Source: Albitalea sp966211955 (GTDB lineage Bacteria > Pseudomonadota > Gammaproteobacteria > Burkholderiales > Burkholderiaceae_C). Taken from it: a stretch of 64,000 nt of DNA. The position numbers and the translations under genes were made by a program. The notes beneath the pieces are model-generated. The model did not search any database, was not told the DNA's origin, and saw nothing but the letters and a program-made list of their open reading frames with translations. The stretch spans positions 112,519 to 176,518 of the forward strand of contig CBIHOF010000011.1 in assembly GCA_966211955.1 (NCBI GenBank), written 5' to 3'. Below, piece after piece: positions 55,469 to 63,475 of the stretch; the stretch's first letter is position 1, and each line of letters opens with the position of its first letter.

Positions 55469-56155
55469 CTATGCGGCGACGAGCCGGCCCCGGAAGGTGT
55501 AGCCCACCTTCTGCTCCGAGTGCAGCGGCACGGTGGAGGTGGTGGCGCGTTCGATGCGGCGGCGCAGCCGGTAGATGGCGGCGTGAAGCAGGTTGTCGGC
55601 CTCGTTCTGCGGGTCGCGGCCGAGGCGCTGGCACAAGGCGGCGCGCGTGACCGTGGCGCCGTCGGCCGCGGCAAAGCACTCGACCACGGCCAGGTCGTTG
55701 TCGCTCAGGTCGATGCGCGCGCCATCGGGCGCCACCAGCTTGCGTGCGGCGCGCTCGAGCCGCCACTGCGCGGCCTGCGTCCGGCTGCCCTCGACGCGCC
55801 GCTGCACGGCTTCGATGGCGAGCCCGACCTGCTCGAACCGCACGGGCTTCATGAGGTACATGTCGGCGCCGGCGCGCAGCACCGAATCGAACACATCCGG
55901 CCCGACGCGGCCGGACACGACCACGATGCCCGCCGGCCCCTTGCGCCGGATCAGGCGCACGAGATCGACACCGTCCACGCCCGGCAGCATCAGGTCCACG
56001 ACGTAGAAGTCGTACTCCCAGGCGCCCACCGAAGTCAGGAATTCGTCGCTGTCGGGGAAGACACGCACCCGCACGCCGTGCTGCTCTAGGTACTGGGCGA
56101 GGTATTCGGCGTATTCGCCGTCGTCATCGATGACGGCGAGTGTCGATGGGAGCAT
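55469..56155 (-). CDS. OmpR-family response regulator
   Basis: A 228-residue regulator: receiver at about 1-120 with VIDDD acidic pocket, phospho-Asp near 54 in YVVDLMLPG, and MKPV at the conserved Lys; then a winged-helix DNA-binding domain (about 130-225) with AALCQRLGRDPQN, LLHAAIYRLRRRIE and VGYTFRG. It starts three bases after the upstream kinase stops, so the two form an operon, and its likely partner is that kinase. Targets are unknown. Confidence 0.93.
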   Translation of the reverse strand: MLPSTLAVIDDDGEYAEYLAQYLEQHGVRVRVFPDSDEFLTSVGAWEYDFYVVDLMLPGVDGVDLVRLIRRKGPAGIVVVSGRVGPDVFDSVLRAGADMYLMKPVRFEQVGLAIEAVQRRVEGSRTQAAQWRLERAARKLVAPDGARIDLSDNDLAVVECFAAADGATVTRAALCQRLGRDPQNEADNLLHAAIYRLRRRIERATTSTVPLHSEQKVGYTFRGRLVAA

Positions 56156-56158
56156 GAG

Positions 56159-57424
56159 CTAGACCTCTATGCCTTGCGGAATCGTCATACGGGCGATGCT
56201 GCCGCGCGGCGGGTTGGGAACGATCTCGATGCTGCCCTTGTGCAGGTCCACCACCCGGCGCACGATGTACAGGCCCAGGCCGGCACCCGTCCTCGCACGG
56301 GCGTTGCTGCCGCGGCTGCCCTTGTCGAAGACGCGCGGCAGCAGGTCCTCGGCGATGCCGTCGCCACGGTCGGTCACCTCCAGCACGATGGCAGGCGGCT
56401 CCTCCGAATCGCGGATGCGCAACTGCACCGCCGACCCCGACGGCGAATACGCCAGGGCATTGGACAGCAGGTTGGACAAGGCCAGCCGCATGAGCAGCGG
56501 CTGGACCTGCACCGTGCGCATCGCGCTGTTCGATTCGATGGTGATGCGGCGGCGGTCCTCGGCGGCCATGTCGTGCACCACCAGTCCGACGAGCGTGTCG
56601 AGGTCGGTGTCGGCGATGGGCTCGGTTGCGCCCGAGGTGAGCATGGTGGCCGCCGCCAGCGCGTTGTTGAGGGTGCCGATGACATGGTCGAGCACATGCT
56701 CGGCACGCACCAGCGGGCGGCGGATGTCTGCGTTCCTGTCGGCGCTGCTGCCCGCCTTGCTCTCATCCCCGAGCGCAGCAATGGCCGCGGACGCGCTTTG
56801 CAGTGCCGCCGACGCGTTGTTCAAGGGCTGGCGCACCTCGTGGGCGAGCAGCCGCAGCATGTCCTCGCGGTCGGCCAGCATCTGGTCGCGCTCCTCGAGC
56901 AGCTTGCGCAAGCCGGCTGACTCGCCCTCGGCGCGCGCCCGGACGGCGCGTTCGATCGCGAGCTGTTCCAGCTCGACGTTCGAGCGCGCCAGTTCCACGT
57001 TCTTGGCCTCGAGCTGGCGGCGCAGCGCGCTCAACGTCAGGTGGGTGTTGATGCGGGCCAGCACCTCGTCCTCGTTGACGGGCTTGGTGACGTAGTCGAC
57101 ACCGCCAGCCGCAAACGCCGACAACTTGTCCTGCGTCTCGGTGGCGCTGGTCATGAAGATCACCGGGATGCCCTGCGTGGGCGCGCCGCTCTTGAGCTGG
57201 CGGCAGGTGGCGAAACCATCCATGCCTGGCATGTGCACGTCCAGCAGCACGAGGTCGGGACGCACGTGCCGGGCGCGTTCGAGTGCTTCCTCTCCGCTCA
57301 AGGCCACCACCACCCGAAGGCCATTGCGTTCCAGGCAGTCGATCAGGACCCGCAGGTTCGCGGGTTGATCGTCCACGGTGAGGATGGTCCTCACCGTCGT
57401 GTCGGTGTCTGCCAACGGCTTCAT
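56159..57424 (-). CDS. Soluble receiver-histidine kinase
   Basis: A 421-residue cytoplasmic protein with an N-terminal receiver (about 12-130; phospho-Asp near 62 in LLDVHMPGMDG), a coiled-coil linker (about 140-190), a HisKA-like segment (HEVRQPLNN, His near 195) and a HATPase domain (NLLSNALAYSP, DRGDGI, TGAGLGLYIVRR). No membrane segment or PAS is present, so it should take its cue through its own receiver from another kinase. The ATG at 57424 is chosen; the longer frame adds 42 unrelated residues. Operon with the OmpR-type regulator. Confidence 0.9.
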   Translation of the reverse strand: MKPLADTDTTVRTILTVDDQPANLRVLIDCLERNGLRVVVALSGEEALERARHVRPDLVLLDVHMPGMDGFATCRQLKSGAPTQGIPVIFMTSATETQDKLSAFAAGGVDYVTKPVNEDEVLARINTHLTLSALRRQLEAKNVELARSNVELEQLAIERAVRARAEGESAGLRKLLEERDQMLADREDMLRLLAHEVRQPLNNASAALQSASAAIAALGDESKAGSSADRNADIRRPLVRAEHVLDHVIGTLNNALAAATMLTSGATEPIADTDLDTLVGLVVHDMAAEDRRRITIESNSAMRTVQVQPLLMRLALSNLLSNALAYSPSGSAVQLRIRDSEEPPAIVLEVTDRGDGIAEDLLPRVFDKGSRGSNARARTGAGLGLYIVRRVVDLHKGSIEIVPNPPRGSIARMTIPQGIEV

Positions 57425-57820
57425 TCGCCATGCCCATCGGAAGCTGCGGCCGAGTCTACGCGGCTTGGCGGCCGGCGGCACCGGGCCAAACGCCAAGGGA
57501 CAGCGAGCCACGCTCGTCGAGAAGTGCAGATGCCTGTGCGGTGAAGCCATGGGGGCGCATCGGCGGGATTTGTGAGTAATTGATCATAACTGAGCAGGTC
57601 GGGAAGTGGTGTCGCAACCGTCGAGGTTTTGCAGCCCGGGCCGCCTTGCCTGGCGCTTGGGCGTTGTTCTGGAAATCCCGAACTCCGTCCTTTTCAAGGA
57701 CCATCAAGCCGCGAAATGGGAGTTTTCAGATCAGCATTTCCTCAAAACGATCAGAACTGACTCAAGCGAACATTACTTTTATCCGAAACCACGGCACGAG
57801 GCCCAACGAGGAACCACCCC
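57425..57820. other. 396-base divergent region
   Basis: Between the soluble kinase and the chemoreceptor. It is more AT-rich than the flanks in its second half (from about 57570) and contains the promoter candidate described separately. No gene-like frame with a ribosome site was found. Confidence 0.5.
57762..57789 (+). promoter_or_regulatory. Possible flagellar sigma-28-type promoter
   Basis: TCAAG, 15 bases, then TCCGAAAC, about 30 bases before the chemoreceptor start. This resembles the TCAAG-N15-GCCGATAA form used by FliA; the -10 half matches only partly (CCGA). Confidence 0.35.
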
Positions 57821-59395
57821 ATGATTCGCAACCTCACCCTGCGCGGCAAGATGCTCGCTGCGTTCTTCCTGATCATTGCCCTCCTGGCCACGCTATCGGC
57901 CGTGGCCATGACCAAGTTGTCCAGGCTGAACGCCAATACGCTGGAACTGGGGACGAACTGGTTGCCGAGCGTGGAGGCGTTGGGCGACATCCGAACGGAC
58001 ATCGCCATGGTGCGGCTGGGCCAGGTCCGCCAGATCCTGGCCAAGGACGCGGCTGCCCACGCGGCAACCGACAAGATCATGGCCGAGCGCACGCAGCGCC
58101 TGCAGAAACATCGGGACGAGTACGCCAAGCTGATCAGTTCGCCCGATGAGCGCCGCCTCTGGAACGAGTTCGAGGCGCAATGGAACGCGTACACCGCCGC
58201 GGTGCAGACGCGCATCCTGCCGCAGGCTCGCGCAGGCCAGGAGATGGACGCGCTGCATGTGTTCTACGCCGAAGCCCAGAAGCCCTTCGATGACCTGAGC
58301 GAAACCCTGGCCCGCGACATCGCACTCAACGTCCAGGGGGCCGATGCCGAGGTCGAGCACAGCCGGGCGGACTACGTGTCGGCGCGCACGTGGATGATCG
58401 GCGTGTCGATGCTGGCCTTGCTGGCGGCGATCGGGCTGGCCGTGCTTATCAGCGGGCATGTGCTGCACGCCATCGGCGGCGAGCCGGCCGCCGTCAGCGA
58501 GGCGGTGACACGCATTGCCGCCGGCGACCTGTCCACGCAAGTCACCCTGCGGCGCGGCGACGAGAGCAGCATCCTCGCCTGCATCCATCGAATGCAGGAC
58601 GGCTTGCAGCGCGTGGTGGGCGAGGTGCGCAACGGCGCGGAATCGGTGGCCACTGCATCGAGCCAGATCGCACAAGGCAACCTCGACCTGAGCTCCCGCA
58701 CGGAGGAGCAGGCGTCCAACCTGCAGCAGACGGCCGCGTCGCTGGAGCAGATGGCCTCGGCCGTGAAGAACAACGCCGACACCGCAACCCAGGCCAACCA
58801 GCTGGCCGACGGCGCTTCGCAAGTGGCGGCCCAGGGCGGCGAGCTGGTGGGCGAGGTGGTGCAGACCATGGCCGACATCAGCGCCGCGAGCCGCAAGATC
58901 GCGGACATCATCGGCGTGATCGATGGCATCGCCTTCCAGACCAACATCCTCGCGCTGAACGCCGCCGTGGAGGCAGCACGGGCCGGCGAGCACGGCAAGG
59001 GCTTCGCGGTGGTGGCCACCGAGGTGCGCAACCTCGCGCAGCGCAGCGCCACGGCAGCGCGTGAGATCAAGGGGCTCATCCACGACAGCGCTGGCAAGGT
59101 GGAGGCAGGGTCCGAGCTGGTGTCGCGGGCTGGCCGCACGATGGCCGACATCGTGGCGCAGGTGCGACGGGTGAGCGACCTCATGAGCGAGATCACCGCG
59201 GCCACCAGTGAGCAGAGCGGCGGCATTTCGCAGATCAACACGGCCGTGTCTCAGCTGGACCAGACCACGCAGCAGAACGCCGCATTGGTGGAGGAATCCG
59301 CCGCGGCGTCCGAGAGCCTCAAGTGCAATGGACAGCGGCTGCTCGAATCGGTCAGCGTGTTCCGGCTCAGGAGCGGTGAAGGCGCCCTGGCGTGA
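57821..59395 (+). CDS. Methyl-accepting chemotaxis protein
   Basis: A 524-residue chemoreceptor. Two membrane segments (about 10-30 and 190-212) flank a periplasmic four-helix ligand domain; a HAMP domain follows (VLHAIGGEPAAVSEAVTRIAAGDLS, cut at GGEPAAVSEAVTRIAAGD), then the signalling coiled coil with the conserved tip DIIGVIDGIAFQTNILALN (cut) and AVEAARAGEHGKGFAVVATE region (cut). Methylation-type Gln/Glu pairs are visible in QTAASLEQMA. No C-terminal CheR pentapeptide is seen. Ligand unknown. Its 3' end overlaps the convergent LysR gene by 29 bases. Confidence 0.94.
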   Translation: MIRNLTLRGKMLAAFFLIIALLATLSAVAMTKLSRLNANTLELGTNWLPSVEALGDIRTDIAMVRLGQVRQILAKDAAAHAATDKIMAERTQRLQKHRDEYAKLISSPDERRLWNEFEAQWNAYTAAVQTRILPQARAGQEMDALHVFYAEAQKPFDDLSETLARDIALNVQGADAEVEHSRADYVSARTWMIGVSMLALLAAIGLAVLISGHVLHAIGGEPAAVSEAVTRIAAGDLSTQVTLRRGDESSILACIHRMQDGLQRVVGEVRNGAESVATASSQIAQGNLDLSSRTEEQASNLQQTAASLEQMASAVKNNADTATQANQLADGASQVAAQGGELVGEVVQTMADISAASRKIADIIGVIDGIAFQTNILALNAAVEAARAGEHGKGFAVVATEVRNLAQRSATAAREIKGLIHDSAGKVEAGSELVSRAGRTMADIVAQVRRVSDLMSEITAATSEQSGGISQINTAVSQLDQTTQQNAALVEESAAASESLKCNGQRLLESVSVFRLRSGEGALA

Positions 59396-60359
59396 CAGGC
59401 TTGAGCGGCTTGGCCTCGGGCGGAAGAGGCACCGCCTGCTGGGACTCGACCAGCATGTCGACGAAGGCCCGCACCCTGGCTGGCCGAAAGCGCGCGGACG
59501 GGAACACCGCGTGGATCCCGCCCGAGGGCAGGTTCCACGCCGGCAAGACCTGCACAAGACGCCCGTTGGCGAGGTCCTCGCGCACGGCGTAGTCCGGCAG
59601 CACCGACAGGCCTGCGCCTGCCAGCACGGCTTCACGCACGGCCAGCGTTGCGTCCAGGCGGATGGCGGGCTGAACACTCACGCGGCACGGCGGTGCGTCG
59701 CTGCGTGCAAACACCCAGCGGCCAGGGTCGCGCAGGGCCGCGTTGGCCACGAAGGGGAATGTGCTGATGGCATGTGGATCGTCGAGCTTCGCCACCTTCT
59801 TGCGCCATGTTGACGGTGCGACGAGAAGCTGGCGGAAGGTCCCGATCTGCCGGGCCTGCAGGTAGAGCTCCTTGAGCCAACCCACCCGGATCGCGAGTTC
59901 AACCTGCCCCGCCATGAGGTCCAGGGACTGGTCGGTGAAGACGACGTCGACCGTGCAGGCTGGATACCTCTGCGTGAACGCCGCGACGGTCGGCACGACG
60001 GCACTGATGCCGTAGTCCAGCGTGGCCGTCAGGCGCAGGACGCCCGACGGCTCTTCGGCGGCCTCTGCCAGTTCGTCGAAGGCATCGTTCGCTTCACGCA
60101 GGATTCGCGCACACCGCCGGTGAAGCGCCTTGCCCGCCTCGGTGGGCTGCACCTTGCGCGTCGTGCGCGTCAGCAGCGAGGTGCGCAACTCCGATTCGAG
60201 CCGCGCGACTTGCTGGCTGACGACCGCCTTGGTGATGCCCAGCCGATCGGCCGCCGCCGTGAATGTGCCCGTCTCGACCACCGCCGCGAAGTAGATCAGC
60301 CGGTCAAGGCTGGCGAGGCCGCGTGCTGAGGTCGCGTCCTGATTGTTTGCTCTTGGCAT
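59367..60359 (-). CDS. LysR-family transcriptional regulator
   Basis: A 330-residue LysR regulator: N-terminal winged helix (about 15-80, TFTAAADRLGITKAVVSQQVARLE cut: AAADRLGITKAVVSQQV) and a substrate-binding domain (about 100-310). It is divergent from the DsbA-like gene, whose promoter region of some 75 bases lies between, as usual for LysR regulators and their targets. The likely targets are the DsbA-like and MBL-fold genes. Inducer unknown. Confidence 0.92.
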   Translation of the reverse strand: MPRANNQDATSARGLASLDRLIYFAAVVETGTFTAAADRLGITKAVVSQQVARLESELRTSLLTRTTRKVQPTEAGKALHRRCARILREANDAFDELAEAAEEPSGVLRLTATLDYGISAVVPTVAAFTQRYPACTVDVVFTDQSLDLMAGQVELAIRVGWLKELYLQARQIGTFRQLLVAPSTWRKKVAKLDDPHAISTFPFVANAALRDPGRWVFARSDAPPCRVSVQPAIRLDATLAVREAVLAGAGLSVLPDYAVREDLANGRLVQVLPAWNLPSGGIHAVFPSARFRPARVRAFVDMLVESQQAVPLPPEAKPLKPVTPGRLHRS

Positions 60360-60436
60360 ACGGTCTGTCTATCTCATCGGTATTTATCTGTCAATCAAGC
60401 GTGCCTACGATTCGGCCATTGACTCACCGACACGCC

Positions 60437-61075
60437 ATGACACAAACGCTGCAATACCTGTTCGACCCGCTTTGTGGCTGGTGCTACGGCGCCACCGCCG
60501 CCGTGTCCGAGGCGGCCTCGGCTGCCGGCATCCAACTCGAGCTTCTGCCCAGCGGCCTCTTCAGCGGCGCTGGCGCACGGCCGATGGACGATAGCTTCGC
60601 GTCCTATGCGTGGAGCAACGACCAGCGCATCGAGCGCCTGACGGGCCGGCCGTTCAGCGAGCGCTACCGGACCCAGGTGCTGGCCGATCGCCAGCAGCGC
60701 CTCGACAGCGGGCCGGCGACGCTTGCGCTGACTGCCGTTGCGATGACCGCGCCGCAGCGCGAGCTGCAAGCGCTGCAGGCGATCCAGCAGGCGCGCTATG
60801 TCGAGGGACGAGACATCACGCGGCTGGAGACGCTGATCGCCGTGCTCGAGGCGCTGGGCCTGGAGTCATCGGCGGCCCTGCTGGTCGATCCATCCACACC
60901 GCTCGTCGAAGCCAACCAATCACGCACCGAGCGCGCCCGCCGCCTCATGCGCGAGGTCGGCGCGAATGGCGTGCCGGCCTTCGTGGTCGAGAAGAACGGC
61001 CAGCACCAGCTGCTGCGCGTGGACTCGATGTATTCGAACCCGCGAAGCCTGGTCGAGCACCTCGGCACCGCTTGA
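60437..61075 (+). CDS. DsbA-family thioredoxin-fold protein
   Basis: A 212-residue DsbA-family protein of the cytoplasmic type (no signal peptide). The redox motif is in LFDPLCGWCYG (CxxC near residues 13-16), followed by the helical insert, and a late cis-Pro in GANGVPAFVV. Relatives include FrnE-like oxidoreductases and 2-hydroxychromene isomerase-like proteins. Start chosen at the ATG after the divergent region. It is followed 72 bases later by the MBL-fold gene, and both probably depend on the neighbouring LysR protein. Confidence 0.88.
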   Translation: MTQTLQYLFDPLCGWCYGATAAVSEAASAAGIQLELLPSGLFSGAGARPMDDSFASYAWSNDQRIERLTGRPFSERYRTQVLADRQQRLDSGPATLALTAVAMTAPQRELQALQAIQQARYVEGRDITRLETLIAVLEALGLESSAALLVDPSTPLVEANQSRTERARRLMREVGANGVPAFVVEKNGQHQLLRVDSMYSNPRSLVEHLGTA

Positions 61076-61147
61076 CCGGGCGCTGCCCGGCGGCGGGGCC
61101 ACCACACCCCTCCAACCCACAACGACATCACTCAACGAAGGAAGATC

Positions 61148-62041
61148 ATGATGACTCGCAGAGACTTCATCCAGGCCACCGGCGCCGTCACGACACTCGG
61201 CGCACTCGGCCCGCAAGCCCTCGCCGCCTCGGGGCCGCTGGAGTGGAAACACTTTCCGGCAGGCGAACGCGGCTTCTTCCGCGCGCCGGTGCTGCTCTCG
61301 GGCGCGAAGGAAGCGATCCTCATCGACGGCGGCTTCTCGCTGCCCGACGGCCGCGCAGTGGCGGATGCCATCAAGGCCTCCGGCAAGACGCTGACCACGA
61401 TCTACATCAGCCAGGGCGACCCGGACTATTACTTCAGCCTCGCTGCGATCAAGTCGGCCTTCCCGTCGGCCAAGGTCATCGCAGCGCCCGGGACCATCGC
61501 AGCCATCCGCGCCAGCGTGGAGAAGAAGATCGCGATCTGGGGTCCGCAGCTGAAAGAGAACGGCCCGCAGAGCCTCGCCGACATCGTGTTTCCCGAGCCA
61601 TTTGATGGCCCCGCGCTGACACTCGAAGGCCACACGGTCGAGATCCAGTCCATCGAAGGCCTGAACAACGTGCGCTATCTCTGGGTGCCTTCGCTGCAGG
61701 CGATGTTCGGCGGCGTGCTGGTCTTCTCCGGCCTGCACGTGTGGACCGCGGACACGCCCACCAGGCAGGCCCGAGCCACCTGGATCAAGACACTCGATGC
61801 GATGGCGGCGCGCAAGCCCGCGGTCGTCGTGCCCGGTCACCTTGCGGCCGACGCGGCACTCGATGTCTCCGCCATCACTTACACGCGCGACTACCTCGTG
61901 GCCTTCGAGGAAGAGCTTGCGAAGGCCGCAGACGGCGCAGCGCTCATCGCCGCGATGACCAGGCGCTTTCCGAACGCAGGCCTGGCACCGGCACTGCAGA
62001 TCGGTGCCAAGGTCGCGAAGGGCGAGATGAAGTGGGGTTGA
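61148..62041 (+). CDS. Tat-exported MBL-fold protein with altered metal motif
   Basis: A 297-residue protein with a twin-arginine signal (MTRRDFIQATGAVTTLG) and a metallo-beta-lactamase-like fold. Where family members have THxHxDH the sequence reads YISQGDPDYYF, so the usual metal His residues are absent though the Asp is kept; a later His remains in VPGHLAADAA. It may bind metal in another way or be a non-hydrolytic relative. GAAGGA lies before the ATG. It is the second gene of the LysR-controlled pair with the DsbA-like protein. Substrate unknown. Confidence 0.8.
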   Translation: MMTRRDFIQATGAVTTLGALGPQALAASGPLEWKHFPAGERGFFRAPVLLSGAKEAILIDGGFSLPDGRAVADAIKASGKTLTTIYISQGDPDYYFSLAAIKSAFPSAKVIAAPGTIAAIRASVEKKIAIWGPQLKENGPQSLADIVFPEPFDGPALTLEGHTVEIQSIEGLNNVRYLWVPSLQAMFGGVLVFSGLHVWTADTPTRQARATWIKTLDAMAARKPAVVVPGHLAADAALDVSAITYTRDYLVAFEEELAKAADGAALIAAMTRRFPNAGLAPALQIGAKVAKGEMKWG

Positions 62042-62282
62042 CCGGCCCGACAGTGCCCGGTGGTCGATCAGCGGCAGTTGGCAGGCGACCTGCCGCAGAT
62101 CGACGTGGACACCCACCATCCACCTGCTGTGATGCGCGAGACCCTGCACACCCAGGAAGGCATCGGAGGCAATGCGGCGAAAGCGGGTGACCGATGTTCA
62201 CGTGCGGTGCGACTGAATGGACGTTGCATCGAACCGATGCCGCAATTGGGCCATGCGTAGGCCACAGGTGGGCCACAAAAGC
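62042..62282. other. Intergenic stretch left of the tRNA remnant
   Basis: No gene seen. It ends at the hairpin terminator. Short frames here lack ribosome sites and similarity. Confidence 0.5.
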
Positions 62283-62311
62283 AAAACGCCAACCTTTCGG
62301 TTGGCGTTTTA
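62283..62311. terminator. Two-way hairpin terminator beside the tRNA remnant
   Basis: AACGCCAACC-TTTC-GGTTGGCGTT with a T-run on both strands. On the minus strand it lies just past the 3' end of the tRNA remnant, so it is probably the original terminator of that tRNA. Confidence 0.85.
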
Positions 62312-62336
62312 TTTGCGGCTGGCACCGCGTATTTGT

Positions 62337-62383
62337 TGGTTGCGGGGGCTGGATTTGAACCAACGACCTGGGTTATGAGCCCA
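62337..62383 (-). pseudogene. 3' part of an initiator tRNA (fMet), truncated
   Basis: The minus strand reads GGGCTCATAACCC (anticodon arm with CAT) followed by GGTCGTTGGTTCAAATCC and GCCCCCGCAACCA, the 3' half of an initiator tRNA with an encoded CCA. The 5' half is not recognisable and the anticodon-variable region is about two bases shorter than usual, so it is not a working tRNA. It looks like the copy of a tRNA 3' end left at the far edge of an integrated element (att site), with the element to the right. Confidence 0.75.
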
Positions 62384-62538
62384 CGAATATCAGTGCGCAT
62401 GTGCATCGTTCTGAGTCGTCGTCAATCGGCGTTCAGCGTCACATCGCGGCCTAAATCCTTGTTGTTGAAGAGATTTTTCACTCGCCGATTTGTGACGTCC
62501 AACACCGACGATCATCGTATCTGTTTGACGGCGTCACG

Positions 62539-62799
62539 ATGGGTCGCCGAAAGCGCCTCACCTACCAAGCCCGATTACGCTCGATGGTGGTTCTCCACGA
62601 ACTACCGATTTCGACCATTGGGCTGTGTTCGCTCTTGTATGAAAACGGGCGGCTTTTCTCGCCCCACTTTTCAAGCTCGCCGGACCACGCCATACTTGGC
62701 GGACATGCTGCTGGTTCATGCCAGCGATGTCTCGATGTCACCATCGAGTCCTGGCCGTCAATGGTCAGGCGTTTGCGGTCGAGACCCGCCCTGGAATAG
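62539..62799 (+). CDS. Possible small hypothetical protein
   Basis: An 86-residue open frame starting MGRRKRLTYQARLRSM, basic at the N-terminus. No ribosome site, no recognised family, and codon use that does not clearly look coding. It is listed only because it is the longest frame in the low-GC stretch 62384-62911, which otherwise shows no gene. Confidence 0.2.
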   Translation: MGRRKRLTYQARLRSMVVLHELPISTIGLCSLLYENGRLFSPHFSSSPDHAILGGHAAGSCQRCLDVTIESWPSMVRRLRSRPALE

Positions 62800-62817
62800 G
62801 GTCAGTTAATTCTGACC
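62800..62817. repeat. Palindrome GGTCAG-TTAATT-CTGACC
   Basis: A perfect inverted repeat in non-coding DNA next to the small coiled-coil gene. GGGTCAG...CTGACC ends are typical of REP-like elements moved by RAYT transposases, so it may be a solitary remnant. Confidence 0.4.
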
Positions 62818-62911
62818 TTGCCGTTGAAATACGGCGAATCTTTGCCCACAAGGGGATCCGTCCCCGGCTGGGCACGTTCCCCTTCTGGAATCTCATCTTG
62901 AAGGAGAACGA

Positions 62912-63142
62912 ATGGAAATCGGCATTGCGCTGTACGACGCGCTTGTCAGCATCAATGTGCCCAACGAGAAGGCGCATGCCATCGTGCAGGCGCTGGAGAA
63001 GGAAATGTTCGATCGCCTTGCCACCAAGCAGGATCTGACCGAATTCGAATCGCGGCTGACGCTTGCGCTGACCGTGCGCTTCGGCGCCATGTTGGCCGCG
63101 AGCATTGGCCTGGTGCTGACGGCACTGAAGGCCTTTCACTAG
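62912..63142 (+). CDS. Small coiled-coil protein with C-terminal membrane segment
   Basis: A 76-residue protein: MEIGIALYDALVSINVPNEKA, a coiled-coil stretch (IVQALEKEMFDRLATKQDL and EFESRLTLALTVRF) and a hydrophobic C-terminal segment (MLAASIGLVLTALKAF). This layout is like small DUF1640/CCDC90-type proteins common in proteobacteria, some phage- or island-borne. AAGGAG lies six bases before the ATG and a terminator follows, so it is a real monocistronic gene. Function unknown. Confidence 0.75.
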   Translation: MEIGIALYDALVSINVPNEKAHAIVQALEKEMFDRLATKQDLTEFESRLTLALTVRFGAMLAASIGLVLTALKAFH

Positions 63143-63154
63143 ACAACTTGTGTC

Positions 63155-63192
63155 ACGCAGGATTTCGGCCCCCCCGGAACTCCTGCGTTTTT
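63155..63192 (+). terminator. Terminator after the small coiled-coil gene
   Basis: ACGCAGGA pairs with TCCTGCGT across a GC-rich loop and is followed by TTTTT. Confidence 0.75.
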
Positions 63193-63475
63193 GGCGGCCT
63201 TTGTTGCTTGACGGGCCTCAAGCACCTGCCTAACTTTGTGAGCTGAGGCCCCTGCGCCTTCGAATCTGTCGCTGCGCCCTGCGGCGGCAGACCGTGAGAT
63301 CCGGCCATTTCGTGCTGCCCGGATCGACATCCCGTCGTGACAGCCGCCCGGGTAGGCCGGCGATGGCGGACGTTGAATTCCTCCCTTGTTTGTCGCGCTT
63401 GGCTTCGCGCGCCGTCGCATCTCTCGTGCGACGCCGCCTGCGGCCGTCACACGCCGCGCACTTCGGAGGCTCGTC
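63193..63475. other. 283-base leader before the edge gene
   Basis: Contains hairpin CGTCGCA...TGCGACG near 63409-63432 and a GGAGG ribosome site at its end. No gene-like frame. A promoter for the edge gene should lie here. Confidence 0.4.

Noticed and set aside
62337..62383. Functional tRNA-Met gene
   Set aside because: Only the 3' half is recognisable and the arm next to the anticodon is about two bases short.
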